From contig NC_051099.1 of assembly GCF_901709675.1 (NCBI RefSeq), forward strand, positions 2,542,001 through 2,606,000: DNA of 64,000 nucleotides. The letters are read 5' to 3'. Source of the stretch: Syngnathus acus. Taxonomy: Eukaryota > Chordata > Actinopteri > Syngnathiformes > Syngnathidae. This document shows positions 22,676 to 35,456 of the stretch, piece after piece. The stretch's first letter is position 1; every line of letters starts with the position of its first letter. A program made the translations under genes and the position numbers. The notes under the pieces were generated by a model. That model did no database searches. It had not been told where the DNA came from and saw only the letters and a list, made by a program, of their open reading frames with translations.

Positions 22676-25600
22676 TCACTGTGGTTGCGTGTTGGCTTTA
22701 AGGATTCCTCGCAGCACCTTGTAGTTGCCAAGGGGCTGGTTCTCCTTGGGGGGGTAGCAGGGTGCCAGCTCTGTGCCATAGGCGTACGGGAAGCGCAGCA
22801 CCCAAAGGCCGTCGGGGGGCAGCACCAAGTCCGTCTGCTCCGGGTGGAACACCGGGCAGGGCGGCGGCCCGGGCTGCACCTGTAAAATACATCCGTGCCC
22901 ATGAGAATTGAGCCCAAGTTTGTAATTATTGAGGTTGTTGAAAAAGTATGGACGTGGATGCTTAATATTTAGTGGATAAAAAAAGTTTGAAGACGCATGT
23001 GGTTTTTATTTTCAGCGGTGTACGTTTTCACCTGAGGGTTGAGGGTGACTTCCAGCGGGGCGTCTGGCACAACGATGAAAAGCCGCATCAGCTGAGCAAA
23101 GTGAGGCTTCACTCCTCGTCCCTGCGAAGGCGACGGCACGTAGAGGGGCATGTCGCTGTTGAGCACCCTGCCAGCAGGCTCCTTGGCGCCGCCCGGTCCC
23201 AGCACCTTAACAACCTTGTCGGGCCCCGAGCCGATGAAGCGCCGCCCCCGGCCGTCTTCGTATTCAAAGCCCACGTAGGCCCGCGCCGAGTCGTCCCGCC
23301 GCCGGGCCCTACCTGGTCCGCCCGCGCCCCCCCGCTTTCCCACTAGCGTCTTGTTGGGGACCGGCCACGAGGACGCGCCGCCATCCAGGGGCTCGCTCGG
23401 GTCATCCTCGGACCGGGAGCGGATCATCAAGTCCCACGGGAGCAGGAAGGAGGCGCCGGGGAGGAAGCCGGGTTGGTCCAGCCCTGTGTGGCAGTTGTAC
23501 GACTTGGCCGGGCCCAGTTTGACCAGGGACCAACTGGAGATTTTGGGCAGGAGGCCCTTGGGGCAGCCCGAGTGCATCATTCCCGGGAGGTACTCCACGG
23601 TGGAGGGCTGGCGGTCAGCCAGGCTGGGACGCTTCTGTTGCACTTGGCCATCGGCGCCGGCCGTCGTCGTCGACTCGCCGTCCCCGTAAGGACCCAAGCT
23701 GCCGGTGGACTGGCCCAGGCTGAGTGCCAAGCTCAGGCTGGTGTCGCCGGGCGTGTGGCTGTGGGCGGCACCGGGCTCCCTTAACCGGTCGGCGTCGGCC
23801 TCGGACGGCGGGCGCTCTGCCTGGTTGCTGGCTGGGGCCGGGTCGGGAGTGCTGGGCTGGAAAATGGGGAAGTGGATCCGCTCCAGCTTCCCGCAGCATT
23901 TCTCCTCCTGGGCCTGCAAGACGACAAGAGTGGAAGGCAACACGGGTGAGCGCTGAACTTTTTTTTTTTTTTCTCCTATATCTAAAAAAGACCTGGTAAA
24001 AATCGTAGTTTGCTGCCTGCACGTCAAAGGGGTCGTCGCGGGGCGCCTGCTTCCTTCCGCAGTTGCAGGAGCTGGTGGAGCGCCCCCTGCTGTTGTGGTT
24101 CAGAATGGGCGGGTTGTGATCCATGTCCGTTTTCTCTCCTAGCCCCCAAAGCAAATTTGGAGATACATGCTCTGAATAAAACGCACCACCTCAGGCTGCA
24201 GCCAGCCAATAGCTTTCGATGCTCCTACCCGATTGCGGCAGAAGGTGAAACTTGTGAACGCAGTGCTGGTCGGATAGGCTGCGCTCCTCGCATAGCTGGT
24301 GCCCGTTGCTCCAGAACTTGTAGCAGTCCTCGTGGACCTGCAGGGCGTAGCGCTGGAAAGCCACGCCACGTGCGTGCTGACTGTAGACGCGCAGCGCCTG
24401 CGCCAGCTGGTTCTTGTGCACGGCTGTGGTGTAGTTGTGTGGCAGGTTGGCCTGGTACGCACTGTGGGCCAGGGGCAGCGCCTTCTGGCACCGGTTCTCT
24501 GAGAACTTGGCGTCGGCGTTCAGGAAGCCGTCCAACACCTTCAGCTGGGCCTGAACCTTGGCCGCCATCTCGGCCACGTCGTCCTCGTCGCCACCGGTCA
24601 GCGCCTGGTGGAGCTTCAGCGCCACCTGAGCCAGAGAAAAAAGAATTTCAATTAAGTTGTGAAGGTTTTTGTCGGACCTGACCAATTAATTGCTCGAGGG
24701 CTGAGGTCGTGTAGACTTTTAATATCTGACCTGTGCCCACTTGGAGTAAGACGGCAGCTCAAAGTGGCATGGCTGTGGGTTCCGTCCCACGCTGTCATCA
24801 AAGCCTTTCTTGGTCAGAACCAGCTCCACGTGCTGCCAGAGGAACTCCTTCAAACTGCAGTCGGTCGGCACGGCACCCATAGTCGCGCCCGATTGTTCCA
24901 CAAGGCCCTGTCGGGCCGAGGGCCGCGTCTGTTGGTAGCGCCGCGGGCCGGACACCAGCGTTCCCGAGTCCTGCTCGCACAGGATGCAGTTGGAGCGCAG
25001 CTGGCCCAGCAGGGAGCCCACAGAGTCCTCGTCAGATGATGCGGGCAGCACGTAGACGAAGGCCTGGTTGGCGGGCACGGTGAACAGGCAGTTGCTGCTT
25101 TGGTTGGTCAGGACGCGACTTTTGCGGAAGATGCGGTAGATTTGATCCTCCAGGGCGTGCTGCAGACGCCGCCGGGGCGAGTGCTTCTTGGGTTTGTCCG
25201 GGTGGGCGCCTGACTCTGAACCATTGAGGACCTGGAGAGGAAAGGACCCATGTAGAAGCGTTGACGGTTTTCGTGCAACAATAGAAAAAAAACAAGTGAC
25301 TGAAGGGAGCAAGGCGCATGAAATGACTTCAACGACACACTTTAAAACACAAAGAGATATTTGCGGTTTGAAGTGAACAGTGAAAACTTTTAAAATTCTG
25401 TATGTTTCATGTAGATGGAGGACCTTGAGCGTTCCGCTCATCTGGAAGACGAAGAGGAGCCGAGGCGGGCACGGCCGACAGTTGACCTTCCATTCCTTGG
25501 ACACCGGGCAGTCCTTGACGGCGGCCCGGATGAGAGGCAGCGCCTTTTGCCTCAGGGCGTCCAGGGCTCGGAAGAGCCTGTCGTAGGTGACGTCGAACGT

Positions 25601-26029
25601 GTGGCTCGGGTGGACGAGCAGCAGGACGTGGCACACCGAGAACAAGTAGAGCAGGCGGAGACAATGCTGACGCTCCAGCCCCTTCCAAAAGTCGTGCGAA
25701 TCGGCGTGGCCGCTGCCAGCGCCCGGGGACTGACAGGCTCGCAGCAGCTGGCGGCCGTCGCACACGGAGGTGAGCATCAGGTACAAGACGCGGTTGTCCG
25801 GGTTGTAGAGCGCCTGGATGCCCCCGCTTCCGTCCCCGTTGTCCGCACCGCCGAACGCGGAGAAGACGTGCTTGTCCGCCAGAGTGTTGACGAGGGACTC
25901 TTTGAGGGCGTTCAGCTGCATATCACTTTTGCCGAAGATGCCCACCACGCACAGACCGTCGTCCCGGTGCTCGGCGTCCTCTGAGACGGCCGATCGCAGA
26001 AGCGCCTCCAAGCTCACGGGGAAGGCCAT
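22676..26029 (-). CDS. smg8: SMG8, regulator of SMG1 kinase in nonsense-mediated decay
   Basis: SMG8 pairs with SMG9 and binds the SMG1 kinase, restraining UPF1 phosphorylation in nonsense-mediated mRNA decay. Six coding exons were traced (26029-25424, 25231-24731, 24625-24229, 24138-23993, 23913-23032, 22879-22676) and give 911 aa in frame; human is 991. Hallmarks: N-terminal MAFPVSL and CVVGIFGKSD (G-like domain start), LLYLFSVCHVLLLVHP, NCRPCPPRLLFVFQ, KPKKHSPRRRLQHALEDQIY, GFDDSVGRNPQPCHFELP, KFSENRCQKALPLAHSAYQ, CNCGRKQAPRDDPFD and the C-terminal LPPDGLWVLRFPYAYG. It is shorter than human mainly in low-complexity loops. The start matches the human MAGPVSL start. It lies head to head with PPM1E. 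Confidence 0.97.
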
Positions 26030-26823
26030 GTTGACTTCCTTCATCTTCTCGTGGACCAAAGATACACCGGGGGAATCAAAATAGTGAAGCACCAACTTCC
26101 GGGGTTTCAACTAAAATGTCCGACTGAACACAAAAACAAATGTTGCGTTCTTTCACGCATAAATTCGCTGCACAGTTTATGTAAGATGATTTTTACTGGA
26201 CCAACGTTAGGGTAAGGGGTTTCGAAATAACAATAACATATCAGCAACTATATAGATTTGTGTGTGAGACAAATAGCTTGCCAGAATAGTAAAATATAAA
26301 GACCAAACAACTGTTTATTGTTGCTGCTCTTTTAAAACCAAATAAACTAAGTTGGAAAAACAATAGCCAGTTTAAAAAAATCAAATACTCCTACTTTTTG
26401 GTTTGCTACTTTTTTGTCATGAAATATATTCCATATTAGTTTTAGAAGGACTTCCCAAGAACGGTACTGTGCGCGCGCGTTCACGTAATGCGCGTCGACG
26501 TCATCAATGACGTCAACGTTCTTCCGATCCGACGAAATCCCATCTCGCGGCGCGCCCTCCCATTCGGCGGTGAACTGAATGGGGGCAGTCCGACACTTAG
26601 CGAAATTAAATCCGCTAGTACCTCCCTTGTTTCTTCGCTCCACAAGCCGGTAGTTTACCCTCCACCACCGCTATCGGGCACAAGCTAGCTCAGAAGCTCG
26701 CCCCCTGAAGAAGAAAAGTCCTCAGCGTCGAGTTCGGGCCAGCGTGTCGCCGCGAGTCTTCCCTGCCGACTGAAGCGAAGCGACGGGCGGAGCTGCAAGT
26801 GCAAGCGTGTCCAGGAATGAGCA
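26030..26823. promoter_or_regulatory. Bidirectional promoter between SMG8 and PPM1E
   Basis: About 800 bp separates the two start codons. The half next to PPM1E (26461-26800) is GC-rich with many CpGs and a perfect TGACGTCA at 26508-26515. The SMG8 half (26110-26450) is AT-rich, with no gene seen. Confidence 0.6.
26508..26515. promoter_or_regulatory. CRE-type palindrome TGACGTCA
   Basis: Consensus CREB/ATF site about 320 bp upstream of the PPM1E start, in the CpG-rich part of the shared promoter. Confidence 0.5.
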
Positions 26824-26826
26824 ATG

Positions 26827-29800
26827 ATGGCCGGCTGTGCAACAGAGGAGAAAACCTTCCGACGGTTCTTGGAGCTCTTTCTCCGGGAAATGAGCCCTCC
26901 TCTGCAGGACAGCGACCCGCTGCCCTCGCGCCCCTTGACGGACTTGGTGTGTGAGGACGAGGTGGAGGGGGAATGCCTCGATTTGTGTCTGCAGCACCTC
27001 TACAAATAGTTAAGTGAACACTTTTTTTCTGCTTTCCGTGAAATGTGCATGTTGCTGGTATTTATTTTCGCGGGGGTGAGGAGCATAAACGACAAGGCTG
27101 GGTGTGACCCCTTCCCCGGAATAACGAGTTGCATAATTACGTTTTTTTTTTTTCGTTTTTTTTTTACTTGCACGTTAGATTCACAGGCGTTCTGCAGAGC
27201 CACGCGGGAAAAAAAGTCCCCCAAATCCAGAGGTGAACCCCCGATTTTGCGTAACTGGCCGACGTCATCGTTGCATAGGCGGGGGGGTGGGGGGCATCCT
27301 CACAGGCTAAAAATAACCCCACCGGTTCTGTTCTGTTATTTGCCCCCATTTGACAAATTCCAGACAGGAAAAAAAGCATCAAAGATGCATTCTAGAGGAT
27401 GATGTACTTCTTACATAATGTCGTTACTCTGCAGTTGGAAATGGATTGTGTGAATGTGTGTGCGCGTGTGCGCGCGCGTGTGGCCGTGTACAGACTTAGT
27501 AGAAATGGCAAAAAAAAAAAGTGTGAAAATGAGATGCTGGCCTGGTTTTGAATCCAAAATAGGTGCGGAAAGAAGTGTACTGGCAAGGGGAAGCACTCAT
27601 CTAGGGCACCCGCGCCGCACTCGTGTCTGGAAAGGAGTGTGTGTTTTTTTTAAACACTCCGTGGGCGTGTGGAGGTGCTCTGAGGTGCTCCAGTGTTGTT
27701 GAAGAGCATTTGTGTCAAGGGTCAATAATGAAACTCGCGGGGGATGAGGGAGATGTTTTGCAACATGTATTCGCCATTGATTTTTCTATTGCATGTTCTC
27801 ATTCGAGTTGTGCCTTAGATCCCAGCTAAGGATTTGGCGAGATCCTACTCACTAAAACTAACTGAAGGTGAACTTGAATCGTTTTTGAATTGTGGAGTGA
27901 CACCCAAGGCTGTTGTGAGAATGCTTGACAGTTTGGTGAGTTGAGAGAAGTAACACCGCCGCAGTCGCTCAGACTCGGATGCGGCAAATTGTCTCTTACG
28001 TGCTTTGGGTTTTGACAGTCTCGGTGTTTTTGAGCGTGTCGGAGTAAATTGGATGCATCCTGTTCCGGCCGGCTGTTTGAGGTCATCCTCGGTTCGTTTC
28101 TTCTCCCAAGTCAAGCCTTGACTGCTGATTTGAACACCTGAGCAGGGATTTGAGCACGGAACTTGACTGTGGCAAAAAAGCTAACCGCAAAGTCAACTTT
28201 CCATTCCTCTACCATCTCGTAATCTGCTACTGCTTCCCTTTTCCAGTGGAGGCCGTCACGTTCGCGTTTGGCTTCGACATTGTGCGGCACTCAAGGCGGG
28301 CGGGCAGGCCGTTTCCTTCCTGCACGTTGTTATTGTGTCGCGGCTCCGAACCCTTTGCTTCCTCCGCCAGGGTGCCGACAGCCTAGATTTCCTCTTCCTG
28401 CGCTCTTGCATCACAAGTAGGCTTGTTTTCAACACATTTGCAGGTCAAATTTCATTGCACTCCCCCCGAATTGGACTTTGCCTAAACGTTTAAACGCTCG
28501 TCTGTCTGCTCGATGTTTGTTTGGCTACTTTTTGCACAGCTTTGCTTATTAGTAAAGGTTCAGGAAGCTCCCACGCTTTCAGATTCATCTGCAAATGTTT
28601 ACCTGAAAGGCCTTTTTTTTTGTGCGTGCCCAGTCCTGCTTTGGGCAAAGTTTTCAGTTAAGAAAAGCTTTACTAGCTTGAGCTTCTGCTTTTTATTTGG
28701 GCTCGTACCAAATATTGCCTTCCTAGTCATTTCCCTTTGCTACGCGCGCGATTGTCTTTCCTAGCGACTCGCGCAGGCGTCTTCAGCCTCACGCGTGAAA
28801 ACGTTTTTGGCACGACCGTCCGCAGCCGCCCAAGCAGACTCGCGAGCGCGTCGGCCCACTACGTGGACGTCTACCAGCGGGTCTGCTGATTCATCCGACG
28901 TGTCATGCGATTGTCTCTGGGCTGAACAGCTAATAATAGTTGCGCGAGAAGAGAGTCCAACGCCTCAACGGATGCGGAGGCCGGTTAATGGACGTGTTTT
29001 TTAACCTCAACTTTGGAATTGTTCACCCAGGACAATTAGCTCGAGAACACTGAAAGGGCTCACGACACATCTCCAAATTTGAGGCAAAGCCCAATTGACG
29101 TTGACTAAACGGACAAAATGGAATTGCACATTGACTAATCGTAACAATTGAAAACTTGAAACGCCCCAAATCTTCAAACACACCTAGCAAAAGCCCACTA
29201 GCTTAATGCTAATGTATGATGTCAGACAATCCATTTTAGTGAGATGTGCCCGTAGTCCATAAATGTTGTGCCCGTAGTCCATAAATGTTACGGAAACACG
29301 CGTCTAATGAGCCAAAATGTCCTCACGGGTGTCTAGCTATAAAAAAAGAAAAAATGCAAAGATGTGAAGACACACACACTCCCACACACACACACAAGCA
29401 GAAGATAATAGAGAGGAGATCTTCTCTTGTGCGACTCCCACAGCTGTTAAGACGCAGGGGGTTGATCCGGCTTCCTCCAGTGTTCCCTTGCAAAACACAC
29501 ACACACACACGTATTTAAGTCTACAGTGAGTGTGAAAAGTGCCGCCTCGCTAATGAATGCCGACAGTTCTGCCGTGGCGTCATGACAACCGTCTTTCCAC
29601 AGCGCCGCCATATAGGTGGCACCGTGCTTAACCTGCCGTGTGTATTAATGCTACAGATTATATTTGATGTGCAAGTGACTCAGTAAACTGCAGTGATTTT
29701 GTTTTTGCAGAGGATAAAGAATATATGTTAACATTTGTCGTTTACATAGTTGCTACTTGTTAGCCCGTCGATGGCTGTTCAGAGGCAAAAGCGGGACATC

Positions 29801-32800
29801 GTCTGATCGGAAGCATCCTTTTTAAGCCCCGACGAGCTTTTTCATTTGCACGGCCATCCATTAGCGACCGGCTCGTGGGATGTGATCCTTCGCGCCAAAT
29901 GTCACATCGCCACCGCAACGTTCCAGAACGGTGCGCCATTTGAGCAGCAAAGGTGATTTTGATGACAAACGGGAGCGGCCCACGTGCGTGGCGATGGACT
30001 GACCTCCTTTCAAGATGAACTAGTTTCATGCCAGAGCTGAGCGATATGGCACAGAAAAAAAGAAGTGTACACTTGAAATGCTTTCACTGGTCTGTGTATA
30101 AACCAGCAACGAGTTTTCCTGTGTAAGCCAACGACAAACAGAATGTGAGGACTTTGCAAAAGGTTTTTCCCCCCCCCGCCATCTGTCTGTCTGTCTGTCT
30201 GCTGGCTTTCCAATATTTAATCAGAGCGCTAAGAGGCTGGAAAATTTCATGCCAGGCTTCTTTGGGCCTTTCTGGAGCAAACAACAACAAAACTGAAGCC
30301 ACCCCGTACTTTTCTGGCAAAGGATTTCAGACACTGAGTATCACAAGAATGAAAATGAAGACCGGCTCGGATCCCAATTTGAAAGTTTGAGCAGGGCGCT
30401 TTTGGATGTCCGCCGTCTGTTGGAGGCTATTCCCGTACTTTCCCCTTCTGGCTGTTGTGGCGCTGGCTGGGTAGTGGCGACGGGCTGTCCCAGGTCATCC
30501 TTTTGCAATTAGTAGCAGGCGTAATCCCTTAATCAGAGCATCTCGTTGGGATTAGCACCGAGGGCGGCCGGAGTTGCTACTACTGTACTTCCTGGAACAC
30601 TCCCGGAACTTTTGCCTGGTTTTCATCCTTGGCTATTATTAGGGATGGATATTATTGGTGATTGTTATTGCGCACTTTTTCAAGGCAAGATGTCTGCCGC
30701 TCGTCATTGACTGTTGAGTCACTTGCGGGGAATTTATGATGGTCCTGTCCTGACTTGTTGGCAAGGCCTCATTTAAAACGCAAACGGCTACTAAACCGTG
30801 AAGTTGATCCAAGTCAAATTTCATTTTTCTGTCTATAATTGATCTAATCAATGTATCTATCAAATCTGTCTTCTATTGACATTCAACTTGTTAAACATGT
30901 TTTATATGTTAATCTACCGAAACAGATAATAGTAAACTCTGAAATGAAGACCGACCGGTCTTTTCGCACGGCGTTTCTAAAGGCGGCGCCTTCATTAATT
31001 TCAACTCTGGAGAGTTGGCCCCATTTTTGGCAACACGGTGACCTTCAAAAAAAAAAAAAAGTATGCAGCGTCCTCCTTTCTTTGCGCGTTTAAGAGCCAG
31101 CTTGCTCACGACGGTCGTATTTCAAATGATGAGTCATGGTCGACGTGGAAGGTGGCGGGTGACATGAATGCAAAGCAGCTTCGGCTTGTCCTCCAGACAA
31201 ACTCGAAATCCTCCAGGATTGCCCTTGAAGTGGCTCAACGGCGGTTGGGGGAGGAAGAAAGAAAAAAAAGTCACTTCCGCTAACAACCCAGGCTAAACCT
31301 TACTTAAAGTCAAATATTTCACAGCTAGAAGGTAAAAGACATTTGAAAAGTCGAGCCAGCACAGCAGCTGAACATATTTGCGGCCTTTGTGGGCCGTAAA
31401 GCAGCAAGGAAAAGGCAAAATGATTGATACCTTCTGGGGAGCTCTACAAAAGCGCCAATTTGGACAGGGAGCTATTCTGGGCCCGCCACTCGACCCAAGT
31501 GCCGCGAGGCTTACGTAACGCGCTTCCACTTGTGCCGAGCCGGCCGGGGTTCCTAAACTTTAATATACGTTTGGTCGTCTTGTTTTTGCTTTGCTTTTCT
31601 CATGACTTATTTTTCTCAAGAAATAGGCGCGTGGCTCGCGTGCCTCTCGATGCTCGCAACGGCTTACATCACGAAATAGCGCAAGCTAGCATCAATGATA
31701 AATGAGTCACTTTCATGCCACAGCTTCTGCTCACGCTTAAAATGGACTTTATTTTTTTGCTCTCTTGGATGGATGTCGAGGTTATTAAAGCTGACAAATT
31801 GACAAAAATAACTTCACAATGGAACATGGCCATTATACTAATTATGCGTAATTGTGGCTGTTTTGGAAAAGGTTGTTTGAAACTTTTCAGTCAACACATG
31901 GCATAAATGAGTATAAAATTGGTTTTTTTTTTTTACAGATTTACTACACTGGTGTACCTAATGTTGTGGCATCTCATGCGAGATGCCAAAGCAGCACGTG
32001 GCCTGCCTGCCTGCCTGCCTGCGTACAAATGAATTCATTTACGTCGTCTAACAGCCTTAAAGGAGTCGCTGTAGCAAAAGACGAACGGACCCTCTGCGAA
32101 TTATGTAATCCCGTGCTCTTGAGAATAGCGCCTTTTCTCAACCCGGCGTCTGTTGCACACGCACCAATGGTTTTGTTTTCAAAAAATTGCATTTTGATTG
32201 ATCGGTGAGAGCGGGAGCAGGAAAACGACGCTCTCACCTCCGTTTCTTGGCTTTGGTACGAAGAAGAAAAAAAATAACGGCCGACGTGGTGGACTGTCAG
32301 TCAGTTGGCTCTGTTGCCGTGGCAACAACCTTGATGCTCCGTCGCAGGGTAAAAGCAAGCAAGGGAAAAAAAAAAAAAAAAAAACATGACCGCCGCATGC
32401 ATGAGTCATCGGCGAACACATACCGGCAGCCTCCTGCGCAAAGCATGATGGGAGAGCTGGAAGTTGAATCAGTCAGGGAAAGACGAGGTTAGTAACAAAC
32501 ACATAGATAAGGACATTTCATGCAGCCCTATGAAGAATTCTACCTGAAAAAAAAAGAATCCAAGAACCGGTCTAAGAAATTTAATAAAATGATAATAAAA
32601 TATGATCCAAGCATACATTTTGACACATTTTGGACTGAATAAAAGGTCACGTTGGTAAATGTGCTAACGCTGCGAGCCGAGATGCATTTCTTCGCACATA
32701 GTGATGCGCGTCTGACTTTTTGTTGTGCGCTCCGGGGCTGGTGCGATTAAGCCGCTTCTTTTAATCCTCCTACGCGCCACATGACTTGAGCGTGATGCAC

Positions 32801-35456
32801 GAGCGCCGGCGAGCTCTCATTGGCGCGCCGCCTTCGTCTCCTGCGGGACCACCCGGGCCAATCGGATCTCCTCTCCTCAGCATCCGCCCCCTCTGAGGAG
32901 TAGGGGCGATCTATGAATGGAAAGAAAGACCCCCTCCGTACTTGGTCGTGACTTCCCTCAATGAGGCTTGTACGGTTTCGCAATCGACCAGCTGACCTGG
33001 GTTGATTTCTGACGCAAACAAGTATTACAGGCCTTTCTTGTTGTCGTTAAATTAGCATGTTTGCATTCAAAGCAGCAGCCTCACATATTACACGCTCCAC
33101 TTCCCCAAATAAACTCAGAAGACGCTAACTGTGCGCTCTTGTTCAAATCCACAGTAACTGTCCATGCTCACTGGCGGCAGCTTTGGCCAGGGCCACGTCG
33201 GACAGCATCCTGCAGAGCGACCTCACTATCCACCACCTCATCAAGAGCATGGAAGATGGAGTCGGACCCTTACCACGTGAGTCTGACTCTACCATTGTCA
33301 CGTAACGAGAATGGCTCTAGGATTGAGCTCTGAGGGACACCGGTAGTAGTGCTTTGCTGCCACCTTGTGGCATGTTTTCAGTCTTCACTTGAGGATTTTA
33401 GTGAATAAATTGACCTCTCTTTCTCTCTCTCGCTTAACTTCCAACTTCTCTAATCTGCCTCTCGGAAAAAGTAAAACAGCTCCCGCTGGGGTTTAGACAG
33501 CGACAAGTGTGTCACTTACTTGCAGTGGAAACGGGGACTTTCCTAAATTGGAAGTGGGATGCACACGATTTGCCACAGTCTCCTTTCTGATGTTTCGGAT
33601 CATTTCTTAAAACACGAATATGAACAAAGGCTGTCGATTGTTGACATGCTCGACTCATCTGTCCGTTTGATGGCACGTCAGAGATCGAGGCGGTCAAGTT
33701 GACGCGGCTCATCTTCAACCGCCTCTTTGATACGTGCAACGCGTGGACCAAGGAGCTGCCCTACCGCCGCCGCCCGCAGCCCTACTATGAGACGTCCATC
33801 CACGCCATCAAGAACATGAGGCGCAAGATGGAGGACAAGCATATCATCATCCCCGACTTCAACACGCTTTTCAACATTCAGGTTTGGCCGCTCGCCTCCA
33901 AAGTTTAAGTCCTTAGTTTCAAGGTCTTTAGGAGCCTTCCGTCTTTTCCGTCCAAAAGTCCCCAGTTCCTCCTAACAATGCGTTTTGTATCTCTAGGATC
34001 AAGAAGAACAGGCGTTCTTTGCCGTGTTTGACGGACACGGAGGCGTGGACGCCGCCATTTACGCCGCCAACCACCTCCACGTCAACCTGGCTCGCCAGGA
34101 CTCGCTAAGCCAAGACCCCGGCGAGGCTCTGCGCCGCGCCTTCAAAATCACCGACGAGCACTTTGTCAGGAAAGCCTCGCGGGAGGTAACGACGGCACAT
34201 TTCGGCTTTTGTCCTCTCTCCTTGAAAAGCGGCGGGTGAGCTCCAAGCCGTGCTCTCCCTCCGGCAGAACCTGCGCTGCGGCACCACGGGCGTGGTGACC
34301 TTCCTGCGCGGCCAGACGTTGCACGTGGCCTGGCTGGGAGACTCTCAAGTTATTCTGGTCCGTCGGGGAGAAGTGGTGGAGCTGATGAAACCGCACAAGC
34401 CAGACAGAGAGGTCAGGCAGACGTTCCAAATGAGAAAAGTGTGGAACCAAAACCACATTTGACTTTGTTTTTTCAAATGTCCGCAGGATGAGAAGCAAAG
34501 GATCGAAGCTCTGGGAGGCTGCGTGATCTGGTTCGGGACGTGGAGGGTGAACGGCAGTCTGTCGGTATCCAGAGCCATCGGTAATTTGACGGTCCAGCAC
34601 CGAGAGTCTGATGAGGTTTGAAAGGCTCACCGGCATTTTTTCCCCAGGCGACTCGGAGCACAAGCCCTACATCTGCGGCGACGCCGACCACGCCGCCTTC
34701 CCGCTAGACGGTTCGGAGGACTACCTCCTCCTGGCCTGTGACGGCTTCTGGGACACGGTGAGTCCGGACGAGGCGGTGCGGGTGGTGAGCGATCACCTCC
34801 AGGAGAACGCCGGAGACACGGCCATGGTGGCGCACAAGCTGGTGGCCTCGGCCCGCGACGCCGGCTCCAGCGACAACATCACCGTCGTTGCCGTCTTCCT
34901 GCGGGACCCGCGCACCCCGCCGCCACCCGCCAGCACCGAGGAGGACGACGACGAGGGCGCCGCCGAGGTGGAAGAGGAGCCCGTGGCCGATGCCAAGGAG
35001 GAACCCGAAGAGGAGGAGGAGGAGGAAGAGGAGGACGCGGGAAGGGCGGAGCGAGGCGGCGAGGGGGGCAGCGCGGCGGACAACGGCGGCAAAAGCCGCG
35101 GAGGATGGCCCTTGCAGCAGTGCTCGGCGCCCGCCGACCTCGCCTACGAAGATCGGACCGACTCCTTCACGGACAGAACCAGCCTCAGCCTCGGGGTGCC
35201 CGCGCTGGGGGGTCGCATGCCTATCCTGCGGGGCTCGCACTTCCTAGAGAAGCGCCCGCTGAGGCGCAGATCCCGCCTCTCTTTCACGGACCCGCTGGGG
35301 CCCCGGACCACCTGGCTGTTCGGCCGGGTGCCCGGGCCGAGACGCCACCTCAGGTGTCGCCGTGGATTCGCCGAGCCGCCCGGTTCTTCACCCCTCCACG
35401 CCATCTGGAGGCCCGGCGCGGCCGTGCCCCGACTTTCCCGCGACGCCACCATCTGA
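26827..35456 (+). CDS. ppm1e: PPM1E (POPX1), PP2C-family protein phosphatase
   Basis: Metal-dependent Ser/Thr phosphatase that, in mammals, dephosphorylates PAK and CaM kinases. Seven coding exons (26827-27008, 33155-33276, 33682-33881, 33997-34185, 34268-34411, 34487-34580, 34648-35456) give 579 aa; human PPM1E is about 750. The N-terminus [19 protein letters not shown] matches PPM1E, but the long acidic repeat of the mammalian N-terminus is nearly absent. The PP2C core carries RRKMEDKH, the metal-binding DGHGG (about 180-184), [43 protein letters not shown] (Asp about 342) and GSSDNITV. A Glu/Asp run (about 408-440) is followed by QQCSAPADL and [12 protein letters not shown], which also match PPM1E, and a basic Arg/Pro-rich end. 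A second ATG at 26824 immediately precedes the chosen one. Intron 1 is 6.1 kb; all other introns are short. Confidence 0.95.
27454..27482. repeat. Alternating purine-pyrimidine tract (GT/GC)
   Basis: 29 bp of strict purine-pyrimidine alternation mixing GT and GC steps, a pattern prone to form Z-DNA, in PPM1E intron 1. Confidence 0.8.
29245..29288. repeat. Two exact tandem copies of a 22-bp unit
   Basis: The unit TGTGCCCGTAGTCCATAAAT plus GT occurs at 29245-29266 and 29267-29288 without mismatch. This is a young local duplication within PPM1E intron 1. Confidence 0.9.
30182..30201. repeat. (TCTG)n microsatellite
   Basis: Five tandem TCTG units in PPM1E intron 1. Confidence 0.9.
32001..32022. 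repeat. (CCTG)n microsatellite
   Basis: Five tandem CCTG-type units in PPM1E intron 1. Confidence 0.9.
32313..32326. promoter_or_regulatory. RFX X-box palindrome GTTGCCGTGGCAAC
   Basis: 14-bp full-length X-box type site (GTTGCC-N2-GGCAAC), the binding consensus of RFX factors, in PPM1E intron 1, about 0.8 kb before exon 2. Confidence 0.5.

Larger units (their letters stand above)
27009..33154 (+). other. PPM1E intron 1 (6.1 kb), no other gene seen
   Basis: No internal coding exon was recognised on either strand. Contents noted separately are a Z-DNA-prone tract (27454-27482), a 22-bp tandem duplication (29245-29288), short CA, TCTG and CTGC tracts, and an RFX-type X-box (32313-32326). Near 32700-32990 the sequence becomes GC-richer, so an alternative promoter there is possible but unsupported. 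Confidence 0.55.

Noticed and set aside
24010-24681. 223-codon + strand frame, Cys/Arg/Pro-rich
   Set aside because: Antisense to SMG8 exons 3 and 4; SMG8 is in frame on the minus strand with clear homology.
34704-35240. 178-codon minus-strand open frame rich in Leu and Gly
   Set aside because: Antisense of the GC-rich last PPM1E exon; composition is explained by the Glu/Asp codons on the coding strand.
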